In this document: positions 8,091 through 15,460 of the stretch, piece by piece
Numbering within the stretch: position 1 is the first letter of the stretch
Layout: the number at the start of each line of letters is the position of its first letter
Assembly (NCBI GenBank): GCA_002361875.1
Contig: DERX01000009.1
Coordinates: 1-36,463, forward strand
Reading direction: 5' to 3'
From: Ruminococcaceae bacterium UBA3329
Lineage (GTDB): Bacteria; Bacillota; Clostridia; Oscillospirales; Acutalibacteraceae
Length of the DNA: 36,463 bases
Made by a program: the position numbers and the translations under genes
The notes under the pieces: model-generated
Database searches by the model: none
What the model was told of the DNA's origin: nothing
Seen by the model: the letters and a program-made list of their open reading frames with translations, nothing else

Positions 8091-8756
8091 ATGAACTGGA
8101 ATAAACTTACAAACAACATTGCATTTAAGCTTTTGATGCTGTTCGTTTCGATGATTATTTCATCAATTATTGTACTGCTGATAATGTGTGCTTTTATACC
8201 CAATGACCCTGTGACAGACACTCTGCCTGAAAAATATGACAAATGGGTGTATATCGGCGGTATCACACTTGCGCTTATTGTAAATTTCATTATCGAGTAC
8301 AACTCGACCACAAAATTAAAATACAGCGTTTCGAAGTCAGAGGCTGAAGTCAAAGCGGCACTTGAACGGCGTGATTCTCTTTTAGAAAAAGCTTCACGTG
8401 TTGCTGACAAATATGCAGGTGAGGAAAAAGAGCTTTACTCGGAATTTGCCGACGCCCGAAAGACAAGAATGCCTGTTAAAGTGCGAACCAGCGGCGAATT
8501 CCGCGCAGTTGTTGAAAGCTACCCCGAGCTTAAGGCAAATGAGCATGTACACAAGCTGCTATCACAGATTGAAAGCTCGGAAAATATCCTCTATAACGCA
8601 AAAAGTGCATATGCCCAAAGCGCTGCTGAATTTAACACTAAAATTCACACATTCCCCAATGCAATTTTCAGAAAGCTGTTTAAATGGAATGACATTTCAG
8701 CCGAAGCAGTGCTTCCTGCCGAGGAAGAAATCACCGACGAACAGCTCGGAATTTGA
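8091..8756 (+). CDS. LemA-like membrane protein
   Basis: 221 residues. Two hydrophobic helices at about residues 11-35 and 53-69 are joined by a short acidic loop. A helical cytoplasmic or surface region follows from about residue 80, resembling LemA proteins: LERRDSLLEKASRVADKYAGEE (compare the family's QRR.DL..NLV..VKGYA..E), then ESYPELKANEHVHKLLSQIE and FNTKIHTFPNAIFRKLF, the last matching the YN..I..FP....A..F signature. LemA proteins normally have one N-terminal anchor, so the second helix is atypical. LemA function is poorly defined. A GGAG site is 7-8 nt before the ATG. Confidence 0.75.
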   Translation: MNWNKLTNNIAFKLLMLFVSMIISSIIVLLIMCAFIPNDPVTDTLPEKYDKWVYIGGITLALIVNFIIEYNSTTKLKYSVSKSEAEVKAALERRDSLLEKASRVADKYAGEEKELYSEFADARKTRMPVKVRTSGEFRAVVESYPELKANEHVHKLLSQIESSENILYNAKSAYAQSAAEFNTKIHTFPNAIFRKLFKWNDISAEAVLPAEEEITDEQLGI

Positions 8757-8860
8757 CGGAACGGTTTGAACAAATCGAATAATTATGTCTGAATTTTAAA
8801 TAGGGACATATAGAATTCAAATTCTGCTCTGCAATATATAAAAATTAAATAACCGTTATA

Positions 8861-8889
8861 CGGACAGGTTTGCACGCCTGTCCGTTTTT
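8861..8889 (+). terminator. Rho-independent terminator after the LemA-like gene
   Basis: Arms CGGACAGG (8861-8868) and CCTGTCCG (8877-8884) with an 8-nt loop, followed by TTTTTATTTG. It closes the purA transcript. Confidence 0.88.
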
Positions 8890-8959
8890 ATTTGTGTCTA
8901 TTCCTTTTTCCAATCTGTTGCACTCATATTATAATCTATCCAACTCTCCGAGGCGGTCG

Positions 8960-8991
8960 TAGGGAACGCATTATTGCGTTCCGATGAAAAT
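8960..8991 (+). repeat. Dispersed hairpin repeat, copy 1
   Basis: CGTAG precedes arms GGAACGCA (8963-8970) and TGCGTTCC (8975-8982), with GATGAAAATA after. It shares layout (GTAG/GTAC, palindrome, A-rich tail) with seven other elements in this window. It lies in the roughly 500-nt gene-free stretch between the LemA-like gene and nadE, which otherwise holds only repeats and two terminator-like hairpins. Confidence 0.6.
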
Positions 8992-8998
8992 ACCGCAA

Positions 8999-9032
8999 AG
9001 TTATTCGGAACGGAAGAATCCGTTCCGTACAA
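8999..9032 (-). repeat. Dispersed hairpin repeat, copy 2
   Basis: On the - strand TTGTA is followed by arms CGGAACGG and CCGTTCCG (9027-9020 and 9013-9006) with a 6-nt loop and an AATAA tail. The stem sequence differs from copy 1, yet remains a perfect palindrome. Confidence 0.6.
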
Positions 9033-9051
9033 GGTGAGTCGATATTTCTTC

Positions 9052-9072
9052 CGCTCTCTCGGTGAGTGAGCG
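9052..9072. repeat. Isolated hairpin
   Basis: CGCTCTCTC (9052-9060) and GAGTGAGCG (9064-9072) pair with one mismatch around GGT. No flanking GTAG or U-run; it lies between two copies of the dispersed repeat. Confidence 0.4.
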
Positions 9073-9073
9073 A

Positions 9074-9106
9074 ATTTTTGCGAACGGAAAATTAAGTTCC
9101 GTACGA
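9074..9106 (-). repeat. Dispersed hairpin repeat, copy 3 (weaker)
   Basis: On the - strand CGTACGGAA leads into arms ACGGAA (9102-9097) and TTCCGT (9089-9084), followed by an A-rich tail. It is the least symmetric member of the family. Confidence 0.45.
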
Positions 9107-9132
9107 GTACACAGTTAATATTTTCAGCAAAT

Positions 9133-9167
9133 TTTATTTATGGCTGTCGGGTCGACAGCCACTACAA
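9133..9167 (-). repeat. Dispersed hairpin repeat, copy 4
   Basis: On the - strand TTGTAGT is followed by arms GGCTGTCG (9160-9153) and CGACAGCC (9149-9142) with a 3-nt loop, then ATAAATAAAA. It has the canonical TGTAG head and ATAAA tail. Confidence 0.65.
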
Positions 9168-9203
9168 GTTGAACTTCAAAATTCAATTCAATGTACAAAC
9201 ATT

Positions 9204-9229
9204 CAGGGCATACCCAACGGTATGCCCTG
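9204..9229 (-). terminator. Hairpin downstream of nadE
   Basis: Perfect 11-bp stem CAGGGCATACC / GGTATGCCCTG with a 4-nt loop, 27 nt past the nadE stop. The U-tract on the - strand is weak (AATGTTT), while the + side reads TTATTTTG, so termination strength is uncertain. Confidence 0.6.
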
Positions 9230-9255
9230 TTATTTTGCTTTATTATGTTTTTAAG

Positions 9256-9981
9256 TCAGATATTGGGGTCAAAGGACGGCATAAGCTCAAGCTTAAATTT
9301 ATTCATAATGTGCTTTTTGTCAATAAGCGCTTTATGCTCTTGATTCTCAATTTCGCCCGTGCGGATGTACCTGTCAAGCTCGGCATAGGTAAAGCCCAAA
9401 TTGTCCTCATCCGTCTTGCCGCAAAGACCGTCAATCGGCACTTTTTCAACAAGCTCTTTCGGAAGTCCCAATACTGTGCCTATCTCCTTTACCTCCTGAA
9501 CAGTTAAATGTGACAGCGGACTGAAATCCCCTGCCGCATCGCCGTAGCGTGTGGAATAACCGACCCAATCCTCGGAAAGATTGCAAGTATTCACTACCCT
9601 GCCGTTATTACTCTGCGCAACCGCATAAACCGTTGCCATTCTTATTCTCGGCGAAATATTTACAATGCTTTGCTCGGACAAATCAAAGGGAATTGCATTT
9701 TTCAGTCCCTCAACCGCATCTTTGATATTTACGACAAAATGCTTTATTCCGAGATGATTTACAAGAAGATAAGACGCGTCAATATCCGCCTGCTCTCCGC
9801 AGGGCATCAGCACACCGATTACCCTGTCTTTGCCCAGAGCCTCCACGCACAAAGCCGCCGCAACGGAGCTGTCTTTACCGCCTGAAATGCCCAATACCGC
9901 ATTACAGCCCTTGCCGTTTTGCTCAAAAAAGTCTCTTATCCATTCTACACATTCATTTTTAACTTTTAATGCGTCAAACAT
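9256..9981 (-). CDS. nadE: NH3-dependent NAD+ synthetase
   Basis: The 241-residue enzyme amidates deamido-NAD to NAD+ with ATP and ammonia. The ATP-pyrophosphatase loop SGGKDSS is at residues 33-39; NLSEDWVGYSTRYGDAAGDFSPL and GLCGKTDEDNLGFTY are the expected deamido-NAD and adenylate-binding segments. No glutaminase domain is present, so it should depend on free ammonia or a partner amidotransferase. A GAGGAGAG ribosome binding site lies about 9 nt before the ATG. The 21-nt gap to dnaC upstream makes it the last gene of the dnaD-dnaC-nadE operon. Confidence 0.95.
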   Translation of the reverse strand: MFDALKVKNECVEWIRDFFEQNGKGCNAVLGISGGKDSSVAAALCVEALGKDRVIGVLMPCGEQADIDASYLLVNHLGIKHFVVNIKDAVEGLKNAIPFDLSEQSIVNISPRIRMATVYAVAQSNNGRVVNTCNLSEDWVGYSTRYGDAAGDFSPLSHLTVQEVKEIGTVLGLPKELVEKVPIDGLCGKTDEDNLGFTYAELDRYIRTGEIENQEHKALIDKKHIMNKFKLELMPSFDPNI

Positions 9982-10002
9982 TGTGTTCGTCTCTCCTCAA
10001 AT

Positions 10003-10995
10003 CTAATTGCTGCTTTGCCTTACATCCTTACCCAAAAATTCGAGCGTTTCAAATGTGCCTACAATTCTTGAAACTATGCTTTCGTGATATTTGTCACGAA
10101 GCTCATCAGGCGACAGATTAGTGCTTATAACCGTGGGCAGATTTTTACAAATTCTTGTATTGATTATTGTGTAAAGCGCAGAATTTGTAAATGACGTGGC
10201 AAATTCCATTCCCAAATCGTCCAAAATCAGTAAATCTGCATCGCAAAGCAAATCCAAAGTATAAGTATCATTGCCCTTGCTGAACTTTTCATACTCAATT
10301 TTTGCAAAGAAATTATTTACAGAGCCGTAAATTACATTATAGCCTTTTTTAATGACCTCATTGGCGATTGAAAGCGAAAGATGCGTTTTGCCGAGTCCCG
10401 TTCTGCCGTAAAAAAGAAGACTCGGCGACTCAAGGTCAAAATTCTGCGAATACGAAACGCAGGTTTTAAAAATATATTTCATCTGCTCAAGCGTTTCCCT
10501 GTCGTCTTTGTAAAACGACAAATCAAAATCGTCAAATGAAGAAAGCTCAAGTGGTGTTTGCAAGGACATCTCCTCAGACGCTAAATTTTTAAGCAAATCA
10601 ATGTGGCAGGAGCAAAGCTTTGTACCGTATGAAACTCCCTTTTTGTCGTCACGCTCCTCGTAGAAACCTGTATCATTGCACTTTTCGCAGGTGTAATGAA
10701 CTTGGAGGTAATCCGAAGGAAGACCCATAGCGCTTAAAATTTCCTTTTTTTCTTTATTGAGCGCCGCATTGTCGCGGTGAAGCTCTTTAAGAATTTTTGC
10801 CGCATCTTCGGGCGAGGCAGAGAATGCTCTTACAAGCGCCGCACCCGTTCCCGCTAATTTTTCATTTATATATTTAAGGTCCGGACATTTTTCTTCAAGC
10901 TCTGCACATCGAATTTCAGCCGCTCTTTCGGCATCTGCACGGCGTTTTTTGATTTCGGTCAGCGCTCTTTCGTAAATTTCCTTTGAATATGCCAT
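10003..10995 (-). CDS. dnaC: DnaC/DnaI-type helicase loader ATPase
   Basis: 330 residues. The N-terminal region is coiled and charged. A zinc-binding-like cluster CEKCNDTGF (Cys103, Cys106) and CSCH (Cys128, Cys130) precedes the AAA+ ATPase domain, which has Walker A GRTGLGKT at 197-204 and Walker B LLILDDLG at 255-262, plus TNLSPDEL as the sensor strand. This is the arrangement of clostridial DnaC-like loaders that place the replicative helicase at origins and restarted forks. It starts 1 nt after the dnaD stop, with GAGGAGGG inside the dnaD end, so translation is coupled. IstB-type transposition ATPases share the domain, but the DnaD neighbour argues for replication. Confidence 0.9.
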   Translation of the reverse strand: MAYSKEIYERALTEIKKRRADAERAAEIRCAELEEKCPDLKYINEKLAGTGAALVRAFSASPEDAAKILKELHRDNAALNKEKKEILSAMGLPSDYLQVHYTCEKCNDTGFYEERDDKKGVSYGTKLCSCHIDLLKNLASEEMSLQTPLELSSFDDFDLSFYKDDRETLEQMKYIFKTCVSYSQNFDLESPSLLFYGRTGLGKTHLSLSIANEVIKKGYNVIYGSVNNFFAKIEYEKFSKGNDTYTLDLLCDADLLILDDLGMEFATSFTNSALYTIINTRICKNLPTVISTNLSPDELRDKYHESIVSRIVGTFETLEFLGKDVRQSSN

Positions 10996-10996
10996 G

Positions 10997-12007
10997 TTAT
11001 GCCCTCCTCTTGCGTTTCTTATTCTTTTTACTGCCTATATCTCTTGTTCTGTCTCTCGATTTTTCCTTTACAAGCTCGATGTCAAATGATGTTTCCTTTT
11101 TCTGCTTTGGCTTTTTCTTTTGCTCAACAGCATTTTCGGGAGCTTTTTCAATCTCGGAAACGGTATGTAACCCTGCTTCGTGCCATTTTTTCAGCACCTT
11201 GTCCATATACTGAAAATTTCTGTAATTCAGCGTACCTGTTTCTTTTTCGGCTTTCATTATTCCATGCGCTTTTGCAACAGCCTCTGCGTCAAAGCCCCAT
11301 AAAATCCATTTGCAAAGAAGCTCATACTGTGCGAATGTGGGCGCAGTGTCTGCATTTCCCGTTAACCGGGCAAGCTCGAAAAAAAGCTTTCTGCCCTTAG
11401 TCGCCTTGTTAATGTAATCGTCGGCGGAGGCACAGTCGGTTATGCCGTTCTCGGACCAATATTTTGCAATTTTTAAAAGCTCCTGCTGTGAACAGGTGTC
11501 AGCATTTTTAGCGAAAATCAAAAGCAAATTGGCAACATCCTGCGAAAGCCCGTAATAATAAACTATATTATAAAGCAAGCTTTGCATTGTGTATCCGTAG
11601 GTTTTGCCTAAAATCTGCTGTGCCTCGTTAAACAAATTGCGAAGCGAACGGCTTTTTTCCAAAGCATTGTCAATCTCTTGCTGGGTAGGCTTTAACAGCG
11701 GAACAATTTTCGGAGCGGGAGCATTTTCTGTCATTTCTTCGTTATCTTTTTCAGAAGTCACAACATTCGGTTCTTTTGTTTCGGAGACAATAATTCCCGC
11801 ATCTGCCCAGTATTCGGCACACTCCTCGACCTCGTAAAGTGAAAGACCCGTAATTTTTGCAATTCTTTCAGCATCAATTTCTGGATTTCGCAAAATGCAA
11901 AGAATAACCTTAAGCTGTTCCCCCGAGCACAGTTTCAACATTTCGTCCGCTATTTTTGCAGGAACAGAAAAAGAGGAAGCATAAAGCTTTACATCTGCCG
12001 AATACAT
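10997..12007 (-). CDS. dnaD: DnaD-domain primosome protein
   Basis: 336 residues. The N-terminal part (residues 1 to about 75) looks like a winged helix (KLCSGEQLKVILCILRNPEIDAERIAKITGLS). Two successive DnaB_2/DnaD-type helical domains lie at about 135-205 and 215-285, the second carrying the family's YRNFQYMDKVLKKWHEAGLHT (compare N..Y....L..W...G). The tail is very basic (KKNKKRKRRA), suited to DNA contact. It remodels origin DNA and recruits the helicase loader. The ATG at 12007 follows CGGAGGTG by 7 nt. It is the first gene of the dnaD-dnaC-nadE operon. Confidence 0.88.
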   Translation of the reverse strand: MYSADVKLYASSFSVPAKIADEMLKLCSGEQLKVILCILRNPEIDAERIAKITGLSLYEVEECAEYWADAGIIVSETKEPNVVTSEKDNEEMTENAPAPKIVPLLKPTQQEIDNALEKSRSLRNLFNEAQQILGKTYGYTMQSLLYNIVYYYGLSQDVANLLLIFAKNADTCSQQELLKIAKYWSENGITDCASADDYINKATKGRKLFFELARLTGNADTAPTFAQYELLCKWILWGFDAEAVAKAHGIMKAEKETGTLNYRNFQYMDKVLKKWHEAGLHTVSEIEKAPENAVEQKKKPKQKKETSFDIELVKEKSRDRTRDIGSKKNKKRKRRA

Positions 12008-12040
12008 ATTTTCACCTCCGAAAACTATTTTAGAAAGTTA

Positions 12041-12113
12041 TTTTATCATAAAGCGCAAGCGAATGATAAAATTTCGTCCGTCTTTGGCGGTATGCCGTAA
12101 GGCAGAGCCAAAG
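12041..12113. repeat. Two adjacent palindromes upstream of dnaD
   Basis: TTTTATCAT (12041-12049) pairs with ATGATAAAA (12063-12071). CTTTGGC (12082-12088) pairs with GCCAAAG (12107-12113), with an inner GCC/GGC. The two sit side by side in the dnaD 5' region. They could be a small mobile repeat, a leader structure for dnaD or a terminator pair; no protein frame crosses them. Confidence 0.5.
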
Positions 12114-12131
12114 GGACATATAAATCTTTTA

Positions 12132-12155
12132 AAAATAAATGATCACATTTATTTT
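12132..12155. promoter_or_regulatory. Perfect 10-bp inverted repeat between dnaD and galM
   Basis: AAAATAAATG (12132-12141) and CATTTATTTT (12146-12155) flank ATCA. It lies about 70 nt upstream of the galM -35 box and about 125 nt upstream of dnaD. Its symmetry suits a dimeric regulator, but it does not match the cre consensus. Confidence 0.4.
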
Positions 12156-12221
12156 ATCACATATACCGTTTAAATAAAAGTGTTTTAATAAAAAAAATTC
12201 TCTGTCATCTGTTTTGACTTA

Positions 12222-12250
12222 TTGACAATAAAGCGTTAAAAATATATACT
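12222..12250 (+). promoter_or_regulatory. Sigma-A promoter of galM
   Basis: TTGACA at 12222-12227, a 17-nt spacer and TATACT at 12245-12250, 36 nt before the galM ATG. Confidence 0.8.
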
Positions 12251-12286
12251 TAACTGTATAGGAAAAATTAAGGAGTGTTTAGCATT

Positions 12287-13327
12287 ATGAGCGTTACAAA
12301 ATCTGTATTCGGCGAAACCAAAAACGGCGAAAGAGTTGATTCTTTCCTTATCGAAAATAAAAACGGTATGAAAATAAACTGCATTACCTTCGGTGCGGCT
12401 TTACAGGCGGCTTACATAAAGGACAAAGACGGCAAGGAAATTGATGTTTTAGTCGGCTTTGACGATATGGACGGCTTTGAGAACCGTCACGATTACCAAG
12501 GTCTTGTTGTAGGCCCTGTTGCTAACAGAATTTCCGCAGGCGGAATTACAATTGACGGCAAAAAAGTTCCCGTCACAACAACTCACGGCGATGTTTGCCT
12601 GCACAGCAACGGCGATTTTGCAACAGCAAATTGGCAAGCGGTAATTACCGACACCTCTTCCGTTGAATTTTCATATTTAAGTCCCGACGGCAAAGAGGGC
12701 TTTCCGGGGAACAAACAGGTAAAAGTAAAATACACACTTACAGACAGCAACGAAATTAAAATTGAGTATGACGCTGTTTCGGATAAGAAAACTGCGTTTA
12801 ACATTACAAATCACGCTTACTTTAATCTTAAAGGTGTAGACAGCGGCGATATTCTTGACCACACGCTTTACATCAATGCGGACGCATTCACCCCCATGGG
12901 CGACGGACTTATGCCCACAGGCGAAATTCGTGATGTAACAGGCACTCCGTTTGATTTCAGAGAGCCGAAGCAAATCGGCAGAGATATCGGCAATGACGAT
13001 GAGCAACTTGCAGCAGGCAACGGCTATGACCACAACTTTGCTCTTAATGATTATAACGGCAAGGTAAGACTTATTGCCACAGCGACAGCTCCGAACGGTG
13101 TAAAGCTTGACTGCTTTACAGACCTTCCGGGTGTTCAGCTTTATGTAGGCAACTTTTTAGAAGGCAAAATCGGCAAGCAAGGAAAGCCAATGGATTTCAG
13201 AACAGGCTTTTGCCTTGAAACGCAGTATTTCCCCAATGCGTCAAATATTTCCGCATTTAAGAATTATGTATTCGACGCCGGCGAGCATTTTGTTTCAACA
13301 ACAATCTTTAAGCTTTCGCTGATTTAA
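12287..13327 (+). CDS. galM: Galactose mutarotase (aldose 1-epimerase)
   Basis: The 346-residue cytosolic enzyme interconverts alpha and beta anomers of galactose or glucose, feeding the Leloir pathway. It has the substrate-binding VVGPVANRISAG segment, a catalytic histidine in NITNHAYFNLKG, NGYDHNF, and the catalytic glutamate in FCLETQYFPN. Length and motif order fit the family. The start is ATG at 12287, with AAGGAG ending 11 nt upstream; the GTG at 12275 overlaps that site. No other galactose genes are adjacent, so its sugar context is unknown. It has its own promoter. Confidence 0.95.
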   Translation: MSVTKSVFGETKNGERVDSFLIENKNGMKINCITFGAALQAAYIKDKDGKEIDVLVGFDDMDGFENRHDYQGLVVGPVANRISAGGITIDGKKVPVTTTHGDVCLHSNGDFATANWQAVITDTSSVEFSYLSPDGKEGFPGNKQVKVKYTLTDSNEIKIEYDAVSDKKTAFNITNHAYFNLKGVDSGDILDHTLYINADAFTPMGDGLMPTGEIRDVTGTPFDFREPKQIGRDIGNDDEQLAAGNGYDHNFALNDYNGKVRLIATATAPNGVKLDCFTDLPGVQLYVGNFLEGKIGKQGKPMDFRTGFCLETQYFPNASNISAFKNYVFDAGEHFVSTTIFKLSLI

Positions 13328-13429
13328 AAATCTTTACTGTTTTTCCTCTTTTCCGTAACACAAATTCGGCTTTCACATAAGATGTATTGAAGGTTACGAA
13401 CATACAGCCTTTGGAAAGGAGGAAACATA

Positions 13430-13630
13430 ATGTCAAATTTCTTTGGAAATAACTCGTTGTTAATCCTCATTATCATCATTATTCTTCTTTCTGATGGTAA
13501 TTGCGGCTGCAACACTTGCAACAACTGCTGCAATCCCTGCTGCAATCCCTGCTGCAATCCTTGCAACAATCGCAGAAACAACTGCGGCTGTGACTGCGGC
13601 TGTGACTGTGACTGCGGCTGTGGCTGCTAA
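13430..13630 (+). CDS. Small membrane-anchored Cys-rich peptide
   Basis: 66 residues, not assigned to a family. Residues 9-21 are an almost pure Leu/Ile membrane helix (LLILIIIIILL). The remainder has 18 cysteines: three CCNP units encoded by a 12-bp DNA repeat (13526-13561), an RR hinge, and then alternating C-G and C-D pairs encoded by 6-bp repeats. The ribosome binding site AAAGGAGG is near-perfect, 7 nt before the ATG, which argues for real, strong translation. It lies between galM and hflX and ends before a hairpin at 13649. Metal binding, disulfide-linked surface or spore-layer roles are possible; I do not assign one. Confidence 0.75.
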   Translation: MSNFFGNNSLLILIIIIILLSDGNCGCNTCNNCCNPCCNPCCNPCNNRRNNCGCDCGCDCDCGCGC

Positions 13631-13648
13631 TCACGGATATTAAAAAAG

Positions 13649-13670
13649 CAGGCGGGTGAAAGCCCGCCTG
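13649..13670 (+). terminator. Hairpin after the Cys-rich gene
   Basis: CAGGCGGG (13649-13656) and CCCGCCTG (13663-13670) enclose a 6-nt loop and are preceded by an A-run. The following TATTGTTAGG is a poor U-tract, so read-through into hflX, whose SD begins 8 nt later, is plausible. Confidence 0.55.
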
Positions 13671-13687
13671 TATTGTTAGGAGCACAA

Positions 13688-14935
13688 ATGGATTTTTATG
13701 AAGTAAACAGCAATCCCGAAAAAGCCTTGCTTATATCGGTTGACACAGGCGAATTTGACGCAGAAAGCTCAATTGCGGAGCTTGCACTGTTAGCGGAGAG
13801 CGCAGGCGCTGAAGTTGTCGGCGAAATTCTGCAAAAAAGAGAAGTTCCGAACGGTGCTTCATACATCGGTGCAGGTAAGCTTTCAGAAGCGGAGCTTTTT
13901 TGCGACAACCAAAATGTAGATGTAATTATATGCGATGCCGAGCTTACCCCGTCACAGATAAGAAATATTGAAAACCGCACGGGCGTCAGGACTATTGACC
14001 GCACTCAACTTATACTTGACATTTTCGCTCTGCGTGCAAAAAGCCGCGAGGGTAAATTGCAGGTTGAGCTTGCACAGCTCAAATACGCTCTCCCCCGTCT
14101 TTCTGGAAAGGGTAAGGAGCTCTCCCGACTCGGCGGCGGAATAGGCACAAGAGGACCCGGAGAAAGCAAATTGGAAAGCGACCGCCGTCACATTATGAGA
14201 CGAATTAACGCACTTTCAGCTGAGCTTCGGGAAATCGACCGCAGAAGAGGGTATTTGAGAGCACGAAGAGAGAAAAACCATGTAACAACGGTTGCACTTG
14301 TAGGGTACACCAACGCAGGCAAATCCACGCTTATGAATTCCCTTACAAACGCAGGAGTTTTAGCGCAGGACAAGCTGTTTGCAACCCTTGACCCCACCTC
14401 TCGAAAGCTGACTTTGCCTGACGGACGGGCCGTTATGCTTATTGACACTGTTGGTTTTGTGAGCCGTCTGCCGCACGACCTTGTAAATGCTTTTAAATCC
14501 ACACTTGAGGAGGCAGCACAGGCTGATATTATCCTTAATATCTGCGATGCGTCAGACCCCCATTGCTCCGAGCATGCAGAAATCACATCCGACATACTCA
14601 AGGAGCTTGGGCAAAACGGCGACAATATTATAACTGTTATGAACAAATGTGACAAAGCAGGCGACATTTACAATCTTATTCCGTTCGGGAAAACGGTTAT
14701 GATAAGCGCACTGCATCAAAAGAATTTTGATATGCTGCTTTCGGCAATTGCGGACTGCTTGCCCGAAAAATGCACACATGTTCAAATGCTTATCCCCTTT
14801 AAAAACGGCTCTGTTTTAAACGATATACGAAACAACGGAAAAATTTTTAAGGAAGAATATACTGCCGACGGCACTGAAATTGACGCAGTTATGCCCGTTT
14901 CGCTTGCGGAAAAATATAAGGAATATATCATATAA
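13688..14935 (+). CDS. hflX: GTPase HflX
   Basis: 415 residues. The N-terminal HflX domain (SSIAELALLAESAGAEVVGEILQKR... ASYIGAGKL) is followed by the arginine-rich linker GGGIGTRGPGESKLE and a helical region. The G domain has G1 VGYTNAGKS (about 205-213), G3 DTVGF, G4 NKCD and G5 SALH. HflX splits stalled 70S ribosomes under stress and can also bind ATP. The start is ATG at 13688 with AGGAG 5 nt upstream; the in-frame TTG at 13673 lies before that site. A GNAT gene follows 2 nt after the stop, so the pair is an operon. Confidence 0.95.
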   Translation: MDFYEVNSNPEKALLISVDTGEFDAESSIAELALLAESAGAEVVGEILQKREVPNGASYIGAGKLSEAELFCDNQNVDVIICDAELTPSQIRNIENRTGVRTIDRTQLILDIFALRAKSREGKLQVELAQLKYALPRLSGKGKELSRLGGGIGTRGPGESKLESDRRHIMRRINALSAELREIDRRRGYLRARREKNHVTTVALVGYTNAGKSTLMNSLTNAGVLAQDKLFATLDPTSRKLTLPDGRAVMLIDTVGFVSRLPHDLVNAFKSTLEEAAQADIILNICDASDPHCSEHAEITSDILKELGQNGDNIITVMNKCDKAGDIYNLIPFGKTVMISALHQKNFDMLLSAIADCLPEKCTHVQMLIPFKNGSVLNDIRNNGKIFKEEYTADGTEIDAVMPVSLAEKYKEYII

Positions 14936-14937
14936 AT

Positions 14938-15387
14938 ATGGAAATTATACGGATTGATGAAAAGAAAAAGCAGTTTATTTCGCTTCTGCTTTTGGCGGAC
15001 GAGCAGGAAAATATGATTGACCGCTACCTTGAAAGAGGTGTTATGTATGCGCTGTATGATGATAACGGCGTAATAAAAGCCGAATGTGTTGTGACGGATG
15101 AGGGAAACGGCGTTCTTGAGATTAAAAACATTGCCGTTGCTCCCGAATTTCAAAGGAAAGGATACGGACAGGCACTGATTGATTTTCTTGTAACGGAATA
15201 TGCAGGGAAATTTTCCGTTTTGCAGGTCGGCACGGGTGACAGCCCGCTAACTGTTCCTTTCTACGAAAAATGCGGATTTGTCCGCTCCCACAGTATAAAA
15301 AATTTCTTTATTGATAATTACGACAACCCGATTTACGAAAACGGCGCACTTCTTCGGGATATGATTTATTTTAAAAGGAACATATAA
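14938..15387 (+). CDS. GNAT-family N-acetyltransferase
   Basis: 149 residues with the GNAT fold. Motif A is IKNIAVAPEFQRKGYGQALIDF, carrying the Q/RxxGxG/A acetyl-CoA pyrophosphate loop, and the C-terminal motif B is PLTVPFYEKCGFVRSHS. It begins 2 nt after hflX with no clear ribosome binding site of its own, so it is probably translated by coupling. The conserved ending (KNFFIDNYDNPIYENGALLRDMIYF) is common in small clostridial acetyltransferases next to housekeeping genes. Substrate unknown. Confidence 0.88.
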   Translation: MEIIRIDEKKKQFISLLLLADEQENMIDRYLERGVMYALYDDNGVIKAECVVTDEGNGVLEIKNIAVAPEFQRKGYGQALIDFLVTEYAGKFSVLQVGTGDSPLTVPFYEKCGFVRSHSIKNFFIDNYDNPIYENGALLRDMIYFKRNI

Positions 15388-15413
15388 ACTTAAAGCGAAA
15401 TATTTAAATACAG

Positions 15414-15445
15414 AAAAAACGGTACTCCAAACGGAGCACCGTTTT
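15414..15445. terminator. Bidirectional terminator
   Basis: AAAACGGT-A-CTCC and GGAG-C-ACCGTTTT pair with a single A/C mismatch around AAAC. The A-run upstream and T-run downstream let it serve both the GNAT gene (+) and the alcohol dehydrogenase (-). Confidence 0.85.
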
Positions 15446-15460
15446 ATATTTACATGTTAA

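Noticed and set aside
8960..9167. CRISPR array
   Set aside because: The repeats are palindromic, differ in stem sequence and orientation, are irregularly spaced and have no spacers of constant length; no cas genes are near.
13479..13685. Minus-strand Ser/Arg/Cys-rich frame opposite the Cys-rich peptide
   Set aside because: It arises from the reverse complement of the repeat codons and has no ribosome binding site.
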